Counted from the stretch's first letter, positions 1 through 8,609 are shown. The stretch is 64,000 bases of DNA from JBCCGR01 sp039029195 (GCA_039029195.1 JBCCGR010000013.1:32164-96163); one strand, 5' to 3'. Notes: generated from the sequence alone by a model not told the origin. Program-made: numbers and translations.

Positions 1-177
1 ACTGTCTTCGCTCTCAAATTCCACAATTTGAGTTCGAAACCCCAGAGCATCCAGTTGATCGGATAGTGTATTCAACGACCCACCGTCATGAGGGGTCACC
101 GACTGACACCTGATCAATTGTTCCAATACAGTGCGGGGATCATACACCGTTGCGGTGTTCGAAGAATTCTCAGCCAT
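1..177 (-). CDS. dapE: Succinyl-diaminopimelate desuccinylase, N-terminal part (cut by window edge)
   Basis: The first 59 residues of a protein that starts at an ATG at 177 and runs off the left edge. They read MAENSSNTATVYDPRTVLEQ, then LIRCQSVTPHDGG and LDALGF, the usual opening of DapE, a zinc M20-family amidohydrolase. DapE removes succinate from N-succinyl-LL-2,6-diaminopimelate in the succinylase route to lysine and peptidoglycan diaminopimelate. The SVTPxDGG stretch is typical of the family; the metal ligands lie outside the window. The gene lies downstream of dapD on the same strand, separated by a DUF805 gene and a metallo-hydrolase gene, so all four could share a transcript. The call rests on the N-terminus plus the dapD context. 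Confidence 0.8.
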   Translation of the reverse strand, partial: MAENSSNTATVYDPRTVLEQLIRCQSVTPHDGGSLNTLSDQLDALGFRTQIVEFESEDS

Positions 178-224
178 TCAACAGCGTCTAAAGCCCCGGC
201 CAAACAGGGTCAATCGCCAGGTGA

Positions 225-1052
225 TCAAAGTCCGGGCAACACAATGACGGTCGGTTGTTTCGGAAGAGTTTTGAGAGATAGCCGGAGTTTGTTTTCCGAG
301 CGGGTTTCGATGGCAAATCCATCACCCAGTGAACTTAAAAATGTTGGCAGCGCATTGAAACCGCGAACATGCATCGGCAGAACGACCGACGACCGCAGGC
401 GCGCAAGTATGTCCACAATGCCCACATGGCTCATTGTCATGCCGCCATCCACCGGCACCATAACCACATCCAACCGCCCGATTTTTCCAAAATGTGCATC
501 ACTCAGCTTGTGATGGAGATGGCCGAGGTGACCGATACAAAGACCGGCGACTTCGAAAATGAAGATGGAGTTTCCATCCTTTTCAAAACCAAAGTTCATA
601 ATGTCAGTGGTTACATTTCGAACAAGCACATCTTCGACCACCAGATGATGATCAGCGGGCCCTCCGTCTGGATTCCACCCGCGAAGCACATGTTCAATCG
701 AAGGGTCTGGGAAGTCGGTGTAGTGCGTCGTGTGCGCATGGTTCATCGTGACCACACGCAAAGATTCATCCCGCCCGTAGAGCCCGGAATAGTCCGTTGC
801 GATCAACACGCCCGCGGGGCTCTTCAACACATAGGTTGAGTGGCCAGCGAACGATATTTCAACCTCCGGCAACGAAGACGATGCATCGCGTTTGAAACTG
901 GCAAAAGTGATTGAAAACTGTGGGTCTTGATCAAGATTGTCGGCTATTGCCAAACAAGTGCTCGGCACGCGGCTGGATTGGGCAGACGCGTTGAAGGTCA
1001 TCATCAAAGTTGACGAAACCAAAATCGCTAGGGCAGCGAGGATTCTCGGCAT
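225..1052 (-). CDS. Secreted MBL-fold metallo-hydrolase
   Basis: A 275-residue protein with a signal peptide (about residues 1-24, ending NASAQS). It then has a UlaG-like metallo-beta-lactamase fold: EISFAGHSTYVL with LIATDYSG forms the first strands, MNHAHTTHY stands where the HxHxDH metal motif is expected, and IGHLGHLHH and LPMHVRG are later metal-ligand segments. The HAHTTHY version lacks the usual aspartate, so the metal site is unusual or altered. It lies between the DUF805 gene and dapE on the same strand, 47 bases from dapE, so it may be co-transcribed with the lysine genes. The substrate is unknown, and nothing suggests beta-lactam resistance. Confidence 0.75.
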   Translation of the reverse strand: MPRILAALAILVSSTLMMTFNASAQSSRVPSTCLAIADNLDQDPQFSITFASFKRDASSSLPEVEISFAGHSTYVLKSPAGVLIATDYSGLYGRDESLRVVTMNHAHTTHYTDFPDPSIEHVLRGWNPDGGPADHHLVVEDVLVRNVTTDIMNFGFEKDGNSIFIFEVAGLCIGHLGHLHHKLSDAHFGKIGRLDVVMVPVDGGMTMSHVGIVDILARLRSSVVLPMHVRGFNALPTFLSSLGDGFAIETRSENKLRLSLKTLPKQPTVIVLPGL

Positions 1053-1117
1053 GCACAGTCTCCGTGAATTGAAACGGAACTGCCCCTAGGTTAGCTGGCG
1101 GACTGAGTACTTGCAAT

Positions 1118-1492
1118 TCACCTTTCCGCCACCGGCGGACCGCCGAACTGATTGCTGTCTGGCTCTCCAGGAATAAAGCAAAGGGCCAAAAACCCGAGCC
1201 AGGCCGCGCCGGGAATAAATGAAACAAGCACCACCCAACCCGAGATCCCGATGTCGTGCAGACGTTTAACGCTTAGCGCCAGCATGCTCCACATGGTACA
1301 TCCAATTGATCCCAGAAAGGCGAACGCCCAGAAAACAACAGATGAACTGTCGTTTGCCGAGATCGCCAGATTCATAAATGTGTATGTGTTGATACACAGA
1401 AGAAGACCGGCTGCCAGAGCGTAGGATTGGCGGCGTATGCGTCCCCGGAAGGAGAACAGCAGCCACCAGACCGATTGAGGGCCGTCGCGCAT
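1118..1492 (-). CDS. DUF805 membrane protein
   Basis: A 124-residue integral membrane protein. It opens with FSFRGRIRRQSYA and carries VKRLHDIGISGWV between hydrophobic segments, the signature of DUF805 (an FxGRxxRxxyW opening and a kRlhDig.sGw motif). About three to four membrane segments are visible (roughly residues 22-42, 50-72, 82-108). It begins 21 bases after the dapD stop codon, so it is likely co-transcribed with dapD. DUF805 proteins have no established function; their position beside dap genes is seen in related bacteria but does not prove a role in lysine synthesis. Confidence 0.8.
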   Translation of the reverse strand: MRDGPQSVWWLLFSFRGRIRRQSYALAAGLLLCINTYTFMNLAISANDSSSVVFWAFAFLGSIGCTMWSMLALSVKRLHDIGISGWVVLVSFIPGAAWLGFLALCFIPGEPDSNQFGGPPVAER

Positions 1493-1513
1493 ATCAAATG
1501 CTCTTCGGTCGCA

Positions 1514-2371
1514 TCAATCGCGAAGCAATTCGTTGATCGATGTTTTGGAGCGGGTCTTTTCATCAACCTTTTTCACGATGACGGCGCAATAGAGGCCGGG
1601 ACCTGGCTCGCCATTTCCCATTGGCTTGCCCGGCATCGTGCCTGCCACGACCACCGAATACGGAGGAACCTCTCCGTAGCTGATCTCACCAGTGGCGCGA
1701 TCAACAATCTTCGTTGACTGACCAATGTAAACGCCCATGCCAAGAACCGCCCCTTCCCGAACGATACAGCCCTCGACGACTTCTGATCGTGCACCGATGA
1801 AGCAATCATCTTCAATGATCACCGGTCCGGCCTGAAGGGGTTCAAGAACACCGCCAATGCCGACGCCACCGGACAAATGCACGTTCTTGCCAATCTGGGC
1901 ACAGGAGCCCACGGTCGCCCAGGTGTCGACCATGGTGCCTTCGCCAACATTTGCTCCGAGATTTACAAATGACGGCATCAGAACGACCCCGGGAGCGATG
2001 TGTGCTGAATGGCGAACAACACAATTTGGCACGGCGCGAAATCCTGCCGCCCTGAAGTGGTTTTCACCCCAGCCCTCGAATTTTGATGGAACCTTGTCCC
2101 ACCATGTGGCGTCGCCGGCTCCACCTTCGATAACGCTCATGTCGTTGAGCCTGAACGAAAGCAATACAGCTTTCTTCAGCCACTGGTTGACAGTCCAGTC
2201 TCCGTCTGCACCCTTTTCGGCAACCCGCACTGTACCGTCATCCAGGAGTTTCAATGCAGCTTCGACTGCATCCCGAACATCTCCGTTCGTGTTCGCATCG
2301 ATTGCGTCACGCGCGTCGAACGCCTGATCAATTGTCGATTCCAGTGCTGCGAGATCGCGCGCATCGGTCAT
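1514..2371 (-). CDS. dapD: 2,3,4,5-tetrahydropyridine-2,6-dicarboxylate N-succinyltransferase
   Basis: A 285-residue protein of normal DapD length. It transfers succinyl from succinyl-CoA to tetrahydrodipicolinate in lysine and diaminopimelate synthesis, in the cytoplasm as a trimer. The N-terminal helical part (about 1-100, with NQWLKKAVLLSFRLNDM) is followed by a left-handed beta-helix of hexapeptide repeats (about 110-230: APGVVLMPSFVNLGANVGEG, GTMVDTWATVGSCAQIGKNV, VHLSGGVGIGGVLEPLQAGP) and a short C-terminal tail. It is the first gene of a minus-strand run toward dapE. The 228 bases between its start and the divergent LOG-family gene must hold both promoters. Confidence 0.97.
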   Translation of the reverse strand: MTDARDLAALESTIDQAFDARDAIDANTNGDVRDAVEAALKLLDDGTVRVAEKGADGDWTVNQWLKKAVLLSFRLNDMSVIEGGAGDATWWDKVPSKFEGWGENHFRAAGFRAVPNCVVRHSAHIAPGVVLMPSFVNLGANVGEGTMVDTWATVGSCAQIGKNVHLSGGVGIGGVLEPLQAGPVIIEDDCFIGARSEVVEGCIVREGAVLGMGVYIGQSTKIVDRATGEISYGEVPPYSVVVAGTMPGKPMGNGEPGPGLYCAVIVKKVDEKTRSKTSINELLRD

Positions 2372-2599
2372 GATTGTCTCCTGAATGAGGGTTCTGCCAG
2401 CATGGTTTTTTGACCGGGTTGTGGTTCAAAAAAATGCGGCCAGTCTTTGACTGAATTTCGCGCGGACGGTATGCGAAGGCCTTGCGCACGTCAATCTCGC
2501 GGTTGGGATTCGGCGCACACATTATTCGGGCCAGCAGAACCAACCCGGCGATGATTAAAGGCCTGCCTGTCCCTAGCGGACATCACAAAGGACGACGCG

Positions 2600-3454
2600 A
2601 TGAGCAACATCTCAATTGAACACTTTGGCTCACCTTTTCCCCATTCGGGTGAAGATCGCCGCAAGGCACGCAGCGTCCCGGAAACACCGCAGACAAAGTC
2701 ACCGGCCTATAAGCTCGCATTTGATGATGAAGAGTTTTTGTGTCGCCCGGAAAACCGCCCCATTCGGCTGCAGCTTGAGCTTCTCAAGCCCGAGATGCTG
2801 CTGGCTGAGAAGGGAATTGAATCGACGGTGGTGCTGTTTGGCGGCGCACGAATTCCAGAACCAGGTGGCGAAGCCTGGGCTGCAAAGACTGACATTGCTC
2901 GCAAAAATCTCGAAGCAAGCTCCAAATACTATGAGGAAGCGCGTGAGTTTGCTCGCATCGCGTCACGCGAATCTGCCAAGAGCAGCTATCGGAATTTCGT
3001 CGTCGTAACAGGTGGTGGCCCTGGAGTCATGGAAGCAGGCAACCGCGGAGCGGAGGATGTTGGCGCGCCGTCAATCGGCCTGAACATCGTGCTGCCCCAC
3101 GAACAGGCTCCAAACAAGCATGTTACACCCGAGCTTTGTTTCAACTTTCACTATTTTGCCATCCGAAAAATGCACTTTTTAATGCGCGCCCGCGCGATTG
3201 CCGTGTTCCCGGGCGGCTTTGGAACGATGGATGAATTTTTCGAAACGCTGACACTCATTCAGACCGGTCGAATGGATCGCGTCCCCGTACTCTTGTTTGG
3301 CGAGAAGTTCTGGGGTCGGGTGATCAATCTTGATGCTCTCGCCGAAGAAGGTACCATTTCGCCCGACGACGTTGATCTGTTCACCATTGTCGACACGGCC
3401 GAACAGGGATGGGCGGAGATCGCCCGCTACTACGGCCTGGACAGTGCGGGCTGA
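2600..3454 (+). CDS. LOG-family (TIGR00730-type) Rossmann-fold protein
   Basis: A 284-residue protein with VVVTGGGPGVMEAGNRGA and AVFPGGFGTMDEFFE, the GGGxGxMxA and PGGxGTxxE motifs of the LOG / lysine-decarboxylase-like family. Some members are cytokinin riboside 5'-monophosphate phosphoribohydrolases. This one has a long N-terminal extension (about 90 residues) typical of the larger bacterial PpnN-like or uncharacterised subgroup, so the nucleotide substrate is open. The start is an ATG after AAAGGACGA. Its stop shares one base with the start of the next gene, yihA (TGATG), indicating coupled translation. It is divergent from dapD. Confidence 0.85.
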   Translation: MSNISIEHFGSPFPHSGEDRRKARSVPETPQTKSPAYKLAFDDEEFLCRPENRPIRLQLELLKPEMLLAEKGIESTVVLFGGARIPEPGGEAWAAKTDIARKNLEASSKYYEEAREFARIASRESAKSSYRNFVVVTGGGPGVMEAGNRGAEDVGAPSIGLNIVLPHEQAPNKHVTPELCFNFHYFAIRKMHFLMRARAIAVFPGGFGTMDEFFETLTLIQTGRMDRVPVLLFGEKFWGRVINLDALAEEGTISPDDVDLFTIVDTAEQGWAEIARYYGLDSAG

Positions 3455-4107
3455 TGAGCAGTAACCCACCTGCCTCCGGGCGTTCCTTGTTCGGCACCAA
3501 GTGGGAATTCCTGCTTGGTGTGCCGTCAATGAAGTTTCTTCCTCCGGAAGGGCCGGCAGAAATCGCATTTGCGGGACGGTCGAATGTGGGCAAATCCTCG
3601 CTCATTAATGCGCTCACACGCCAGAGCGGGCTTGCACGGACGTCAAACACGCCCGGCCGGACCCAGGAACTGAATTACTTTGCGCCGCAGGATGGCTGGC
3701 AGGACGAGACCGGAGCACCTCAGATTGCCCTGGTGGATATGCCGGGCTACGGATTTGCCAAGGCACCCAAGGCTCAGGTTGAAGCCTGGACAAAGCTGAT
3801 CCTCGATTATCTGAAAGGGCGCGCGACTTTAAAGCGGGTCTATGTGCTAATTGATGCCCGGCACGGGCTGAAAAAGAACGATCTGGAGGTTCTTGATCTG
3901 CTCGACAAAACAGCCGTGTCCTATCAGATCGTGTTAACCAAAGCCGACAAAATAAAGCCCCCGGCCTTGGAGCGGCTTAAATCTGACACGCTTGCGTCCC
4001 TCAAAAAACGACCAGCGGCCTATCCGGAGATCGTCGCCACAAGTTCACAAAAAGAAACTGGCCTCGAAACGCTGCGCAATGTCATCGCAGAGGCTTACAC
4101 GAGTTAG
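3454..4107 (+). CDS. yihA: Ribosome biogenesis GTP-binding protein YihA/YsxC (EngB)
   Basis: A 217-residue TRAFAC-class GTPase needed for late 50S subunit assembly. The P-loop is GRSNVGKSSL (about 41-50), switch region TNTPGRTQEL is seen as SNTPGRTQEL, G3 is DMPGYG and G4 is TKAD. The chosen ATG at 3454 overlaps the stop of the LOG-family gene by one base. It gives MSSNPPASGRSLFGTKWEFL, which matches the family's conserved N-terminus, whereas starting further upstream would add about 15 unrelated residues. Length is normal. Confidence 0.95.
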   Translation: MSSNPPASGRSLFGTKWEFLLGVPSMKFLPPEGPAEIAFAGRSNVGKSSLINALTRQSGLARTSNTPGRTQELNYFAPQDGWQDETGAPQIALVDMPGYGFAKAPKAQVEAWTKLILDYLKGRATLKRVYVLIDARHGLKKNDLEVLDLLDKTAVSYQIVLTKADKIKPPALERLKSDTLASLKKRPAAYPEIVATSSQKETGLETLRNVIAEAYTS

Positions 4108-4127
4108 CACCGCGGTTTCGAAGTCAA

Positions 4128-4160
4128 AACCGGACGGGGCGGCTTGGTCCACGTCCGGTT
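4128..4160. terminator. Hairpin between convergent genes
   Basis: Inverted repeat AACCGGACG / CGTCCGGTT, a 9-bp perfect stem with a 15-base loop. It lies 21 bases after the yihA stop and before the end of the convergent DM13 gene. There is no clear T-run on either side, so it may be a weak terminator or an RNA-end stabiliser. Confidence 0.4.
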
Positions 4161-4228
4161 GCATGGCCACTGAATTCTCAGGGGGTTGGGAATGAGTGGC
4201 ACAGTAAGAAAAACGCAGAGTGGTTGGG

Positions 4229-4660
4229 CTAATTCAAATTCGCGGCACCCAGAGGTACGGCAAACTTGCTGCACCAGACCACAAATCCATCATAGCTATT
4301 CACAGCGATTGAAGCGGGTAATTCATAGGTTTGTTTGCCGGTCAGTTTCTTGAGTTCTGCAAACTCAGTGGATTTGTCGAACTTGCCGCCCTTCGTGAAT
4401 GCCAAGGTTGGAGACGGTGCGCCATCAAGGCTGAAATCTTCTCCAAGTTCGACAATCAATTTGTCCCCGTCCTTACGGATGGTGACTGTTCCTGTCGTGA
4501 TGTGATCACTTCTCCCGGAAAGCGTTCCTGACTTGATGACGTCAGCTGACTGCGCCGGTTCGGGCACGAGGAATGAAATCACGGCAAGTGCGAGCAATAG
4601 GGAGAGAGAGCCGAAGAGGCGCGTAAGTGCGAATTTGTGCGAAGAAACAGCGTGGTGCAT
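4229..4660 (-). CDS. Secreted DM13-domain protein
   Basis: A 143-residue protein. The start at 4660 was chosen because AGGAG sits five bases before that ATG; an upstream ATG at 4705 has no such site. The N-terminus has a hydrophobic signal or anchor (about residues 12-38, ending PAQSA). The rest fits the DM13 fold: LSGRSDHITTGTVTIRKDG, then LELGEDFSLDGAPSPTLAF (read as VELGEDFS), KKLTGKQTYELPA and VVWCSKFAVPLGAANL. DM13 domains hold one conserved cysteine (here VVWCSKF) and have been proposed to carry a redox or heme cofactor; the role here is unknown. It is divergent from a TetR regulator across a twin palindromic operator, so it is probably that regulator's target. Confidence 0.8.
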   Translation of the reverse strand: MHHAVSSHKFALTRLFGSLSLLLALAVISFLVPEPAQSADVIKSGTLSGRSDHITTGTVTIRKDGDKLIVELGEDFSLDGAPSPTLAFTKGGKFDKSTEFAELKKLTGKQTYELPASIAVNSYDGFVVWCSKFAVPLGAANLN

Positions 4661-4730
4661 AGGAGCTCCTGCGAGGTTGAAGGCGGCGCGACTGGTGCGC
4701 GGCAATTCGTTTTGACAGCAGGATATTGGC

Positions 4731-4756
4731 GATTAGGAACCGATCGGTCTATTAAA
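4731..4756. promoter_or_regulatory. TetR operator, half 1
   Basis: Contains the perfect 10-bp palindrome ACCGATCGGT (4739-4748). The surrounding 26 bases reappear in inverted orientation at 4777-4802 with about 20 matching positions. Its place between the divergent DM13 and TetR genes, 70 bases from the former, fits an autoregulatory operator. Confidence 0.6.
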
Positions 4757-4776
4757 CTGATGCTGACAATTTCGTG

Positions 4777-4802
4777 AATAATAGACTACTTGGTTCCCAA
4801 TC
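4777..4802. promoter_or_regulatory. TetR operator, half 2 (inverted copy)
   Basis: Reads as the reverse complement of 4731-4756 with the blocks TAATAGAC, GGTTCC and AATC conserved; the central bases differ. The two copies are 20 bases apart and end 55 bases before the regulator's start codon. Confidence 0.55.
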
Positions 4803-4856
4803 ACTCCATACTCATCTACTGAAGCCTCAACGAGAGCCAAGGCAGTAAGGTGACTA

Positions 4857-5450
4857 GTGGCACGCCCTCGCGAGTTTGATCTTTCAGACGCAATCGATAC
4901 GGCAATGCGTTTGTTTTGGAGAAACGGCTATGCCGGCACAGGTTTGCAGGAGCTGCTGGATGCACTTGGCATCACACGAGGCAGTTTCTACAAAGCCTTT
5001 GGCAGCAAGAAGCAACTCTTTCTCAAAACTCTCGATCACTATGACTCCACCATCGTGACACCGGCGACACAATTGCTGTCGGATGAAAGTTTAACGGGTG
5101 AAGAACGCCTCACTCGTGCTTTGCAGTCTGGCGTGCTTCAGCTGTTGAGAGGTGAAAAAAGCGGCTGTCTGTTGTGCAACACCGCTGCTGAGCCCGATTT
5201 TTGTGATCAGCAGATCTCCGAAAAGGTGACGGAGCAGTTGGATCGAATCACCCATGCGTTTGCCACTGCGTTGAAAGGCACAAAACGCTTCGGCCAAGCA
5301 AAGCTGCAGGTCGTTGATGACGAGGCCCGCGCTATGACATTGAGCTATGTCGGTTTGCGTATTTTGTCTCGTGGAGGGCGTTCGGCCGACACCTTGCAGG
5401 CCGCTGTCAACAGACAGCTATCCATACTGAAATCACCGATAGAGAAGTAA
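4857..5450 (+). CDS. TetR/AcrR-family transcriptional regulator
   Basis: A 197-residue repressor-type protein starting at GTG (MARPREFD). The N-terminal DNA-binding domain shows the helix-turn-helix GLQELLDALGITRGSFYKAF followed by GSKKQLF (about residues 29-55), and the C-terminal ligand domain contains GCLLCNTAAE, common in the subgroup close to ComR/YcdC-like regulators. The NTA.E and cysteine positions are conserved in that subgroup, but the effector is unknown. It is divergent from the DM13 gene, and the paired operator between them suggests control of both genes. Confidence 0.9.
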   Translation: MARPREFDLSDAIDTAMRLFWRNGYAGTGLQELLDALGITRGSFYKAFGSKKQLFLKTLDHYDSTIVTPATQLLSDESLTGEERLTRALQSGVLQLLRGEKSGCLLCNTAAEPDFCDQQISEKVTEQLDRITHAFATALKGTKRFGQAKLQVVDDEARAMTLSYVGLRILSRGGRSADTLQAAVNRQLSILKSPIEK

Positions 5451-5616
5451 GCCAACATGATTGACACAGAGTGGGACCGCAATTGGGTTGGGTATCCCGA
5501 GAGACAAAGTGTAGGAACGCCGGGCACCGGATCGCCCGATTTCGCTCCGAGCCAACACCATTTTTTCATGCGTTTTTTGCGCCCGACAAACCGTTCAAAC
5601 AGGATTTTTTCCAGCA

Positions 5617-7044
5617 ATGTCTGATGTTCTTAAACCCGATATCTGTGTGATCGGAGCGGGGTCCGGCGGATTGAGCGTTGCCGCCGCTGCGGCCGCATTC
5701 GGCGTATCCGTTGTCCTCATTGAAAAGGGAGAGATGGGAGGCGACTGCTTGAACTATGGTTGCGTCCCATCGAAGGCACTGCTGGCGGCGGGAAAGCGCA
5801 TGCACGACATTTCGACAGCAAAAATGTTTGGCATCCGTGTGGATGAGCCAACGGTCAATTTCCGCAATGTAAAGGGCCGTGTGAGAGAGGTCATCGAAAC
5901 AATTGCGCCCATGGATTCTGAGGAAAGATTCACCGCTCTCGGAGTTCAGGTCATTCGCAAGGAAGGCCGGTTTATTGCTGAAAAAACCGTCGAAGCCGGG
6001 GACACTCTCATCAAAGCACGACGATTTGTTGTGGCCACGGGCTCATCACCCTTCGTGCCGCCGATTCCCGGATTGGCAGATGTACCCCACTTCACCAACG
6101 AAACCATATTCGATGAAACTCGCAAGCCAGGCCATTTGATCATCATTGGCGGTGGGCCCATCGGAATGGAGATGGCGCAGGCACATCGACGTCTTGGATG
6201 CGATGTTACCGTGATCGAAGGCTTCAAGGCTCTGGGAAAAGACGATCCGGAGCTGGCCGCACTGGTTCTGGACAATATCCGAAACGAAGGTGTTGAGATT
6301 TTCGAAGACACCAAAGTGGTCGGCGTGGAGCCACGGGGCAAGTCCGGCGTTCGGGTTCACACGGAATCAGCGGTCGGAAAGGCTGTGGTGGACGGAACGC
6401 ACATTCTAGTTGCGACCGGTCGGGCAGCAAATGTTGAGGGTCTGGGCCTGGACAAAGCGGGAATTGAATATGACCGCAAAGGAATAAAGGTCACCAACAA
6501 GCTTAGGACATCAAACAAGAAGGTCTACGCGATTGGCGATGTCGCTGGCGGTCTGCAGTTTACACATGTTGCGGGATATCATGCGGGTCTTGTGATCCGA
6601 GCGATGTTGTTTCGGTTGCCCGCCAAGGAAAACCGTCAGATCATCCCTTGGGTGACTTATACCGACCCCGAATTGGCTCACATCGGCTTAAGCGAAGAAG
6701 AGGCCCGAGTTTCAGAAAAGTCCATTCAGATTCTGCGTTGGCCAATTGCCGAAAACGATCGAGCCGTTGCAGAAGGAAAAACCAAAGGGCTAATCAAATT
6801 GATCGCCAGTGCAAAGGGTAAAATTCTTGGCGTTTCGATAGCCGGCGCCAATGCAGGCGAATTGCTGGGGATGTGGGCATTGGCCATCTCCAAAAATATG
6901 AGCGTTCGCGACATTACCGGGATCGTTGCCCCCTACCCAACTGTCGGTGAAATCAGCAAACGTGCCGCGACGTCATATTATGCACCAAGCGCCAGAAAGC
7001 CGTTCGTTCGGCGTTTGATTGGCTTTTTGCGGGTGTTTGGCTAG
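5617..7044 (+). CDS. FAD-dependent pyridine nucleotide-disulfide oxidoreductase
   Basis: A 475-residue class I flavoprotein of the dihydrolipoyl dehydrogenase / mercuric reductase type. It has the FAD-binding IGAGSGGLS (12-20), the redox-active disulfide GGDCLNYGCVPSK (C44 and C49), the NAD(P)-binding IIIGGGPIGMEMA, the FAD ATG/GD motif YAIGDVAGG and the dimerisation domain with VAPYPTVGEISKRAA. The last of these has tyrosine-proline in place of the HAHPTxxE active-site motif of lipoamide dehydrogenases, so the substrate is probably not lipoamide. There is no N-terminal mercury-binding domain. Related genes often sit beside a TVP38/TMEM64 membrane protein; none is present. A histidine kinase follows 62 bases downstream. 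Confidence 0.88.
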   Translation: MSDVLKPDICVIGAGSGGLSVAAAAAAFGVSVVLIEKGEMGGDCLNYGCVPSKALLAAGKRMHDISTAKMFGIRVDEPTVNFRNVKGRVREVIETIAPMDSEERFTALGVQVIRKEGRFIAEKTVEAGDTLIKARRFVVATGSSPFVPPIPGLADVPHFTNETIFDETRKPGHLIIIGGGPIGMEMAQAHRRLGCDVTVIEGFKALGKDDPELAALVLDNIRNEGVEIFEDTKVVGVEPRGKSGVRVHTESAVGKAVVDGTHILVATGRAANVEGLGLDKAGIEYDRKGIKVTNKLRTSNKKVYAIGDVAGGLQFTHVAGYHAGLVIRAMLFRLPAKENRQIIPWVTYTDPELAHIGLSEEEARVSEKSIQILRWPIAENDRAVAEGKTKGLIKLIASAKGKILGVSIAGANAGELLGMWALAISKNMSVRDITGIVAPYPTVGEISKRAATSYYAPSARKPFVRRLIGFLRVFG

Positions 7045-7106
7045 GCTGGCTGTGTGGTTTCGTAACAATTCCCTTAGCATAACGGGGTGATGAACTGGCC
7101 AATCCA

Positions 7107-8609
7107 ATGAAACCGGAAACTGACAGCAAAAAACTGCCGGAGAAAACGTACTCCGGCGGCATTGCGCGCAAATGGCTTCCCAGCAGCCTTTCAGGAAAAG
7201 TGCTGTTGTTGACGATTTTGTTCGTCATGATCGCCGAGATCCTGATATTTGTACCCTCGGTCGCCAATTTTCGGCTGACATGGCTCCGCCAACATCTGCA
7301 GTTGGCAGAGTCTGTGACTCAGATATTTCAGCGCGCATCCATAAATCAAAATTCAGTGGTCGAGCAAAATGAACTTTTGCAGGCCACCGACGCACTGGCC
7401 GTCGTTATGCGGCATGAAGGCGCGAGTCGAATATTGGCCATGAACAGCATGCCTGTCAGCGTGGATCAGCAAAGTCACATCTACCCGGTCGAGCAGACCA
7501 GGCCACTTGAGTCGATCGTCGACGCATTTGACACCCTGCTGTTTGGCGGGGAGCGCGCAATTCGCGTATTCAAGGACCTCGAGCAAAGCAACGGCATGAT
7601 CGAAATTGTCATGATGGATTCGAATCTGCGCCAGGCAATGCTGACATACGCTCGAAATGTTATGCTCATTTCATTGGTGATTTCACTTTTCACTGCCGTT
7701 CTCGTGTTTTTGTCCCTGCGTTGGTTGTTGATCCGTCCTATGCAGAACATGTCTACAAACATGTTGTCATTTTCACAGAAACCGGAAGATCCGAATCGGA
7801 TTATCGAGCCCAGAAACAGCACGGACGAATTGGGCCTTGCCGAACAACAACTTGCGGACATGCAGCGGAGGCTGCAGCAGATGCTAAAAGAGCAAAAAAA
7901 TCTTGCGGATCTGGGACTGGCCGTTTCCAAAATCAACCACGACCTGCGGAACATTCTGGCGTCTGCGCAGCTTTTCTCGGACCGCCTGTCGTCCCTGCCT
8001 GATCCCACGGTTCAGCGACTGTCCCCCAAACTCATTCGCACGATAGATCGCGCAGTCGACTATACAAAGGCCGTTCTTGCCTATGGAAAAGCCAGCGAGG
8101 CTACACCCGACAAGAAGTTGCTGAGTGTTTTCAAGCTGGTCGAAGATGTAGCCGACATTCTGAATGTCGATCAGAACATCGATTTGACCTGGGTCAATTC
8201 TGTGTCTCCGGACGTTGAGCTATATGCCGACTCCGAACAGATATTTCGCGTGTTGGTCAATATATGCCGAAACGCTCTTCAAGCCATGGATCAAATTAGC
8301 GACGAGTACCATGTGCAACGGTTGGAGATCTCAAGCTACCAGCAAAGTGGCATGACAGTAATTTCCATTTCGGATACCGGGCCAGGGGTACCGGAAAAGG
8401 CCAGGGAAAAACTGTTTCAGGCCTTTCAAGGGTCAACGAGACCTGGAGGAACTGGTTTGGGTTTGGCGATTGCAGCAGAAATTGTTCGTGCGCACGATGG
8501 AGTACTCTCGTTAGCGCCTGCGGATCCGCCGGGATCGACATTTTTGATTTCGCTACCTGATCACCAGTCCGCTACCCGACCAGTTCCCCAGCTAAAAATT
8601 GTTGGATGA
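7107..8609 (+). CDS. Membrane sensor histidine kinase
   Basis: A 500-residue protein with two membrane segments (about 31-50 and 185-206) enclosing a periplasmic sensor of some 135 residues with no recognised fold. A HAMP-like linker (about 206-260) is followed by a coiled-coil, the phospho-acceptor box KINHDLRNILAS with H278, and an ATPase domain with the N-box NICRNALQAM, G1 DTGPGVP and G2 GGTGLGLAIA. No response regulator gene lies next to it, so it is an orphan kinase here. It follows the flavoprotein gene closely and may share its transcript. Confidence 0.9.
   Translation: MKPETDSKKLPEKTYSGGIARKWLPSSLSGKVLLLTILFVMIAEILIFVPSVANFRLTWLRQHLQLAESVTQIFQRASINQNSVVEQNELLQATDALAVVMRHEGASRILAMNSMPVSVDQQSHIYPVEQTRPLESIVDAFDTLLFGGERAIRVFKDLEQSNGMIEIVMMDSNLRQAMLTYARNVMLISLVISLFTAVLVFLSLRWLLIRPMQNMSTNMLSFSQKPEDPNRIIEPRNSTDELGLAEQQLADMQRRLQQMLKEQKNLADLGLAVSKINHDLRNILASAQLFSDRLSSLPDPTVQRLSPKLIRTIDRAVDYTKAVLAYGKASEATPDKKLLSVFKLVEDVADILNVDQNIDLTWVNSVSPDVELYADSEQIFRVLVNICRNALQAMDQISDEYHVQRLEISSYQQSGMTVISISDTGPGVPEKAREKLFQAFQGSTRPGGTGLGLAIAAEIVRAHDGVLSLAPADPPGSTFLISLPDHQSATRPVPQLKIVG

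Noticed and set aside
225..1052. Beta-lactamase or resistance role for the MBL-fold genes
   Set aside because: The two MBL-fold proteins in the window lack class B beta-lactamase patterns; the family is broad and one has an altered metal motif.
5458..5622. 54-codon frame between the TetR gene and the flavoprotein gene
   Set aside because: It starts just after the regulator stop but overlaps the flavoprotein start and has no membrane, signal or family pattern.
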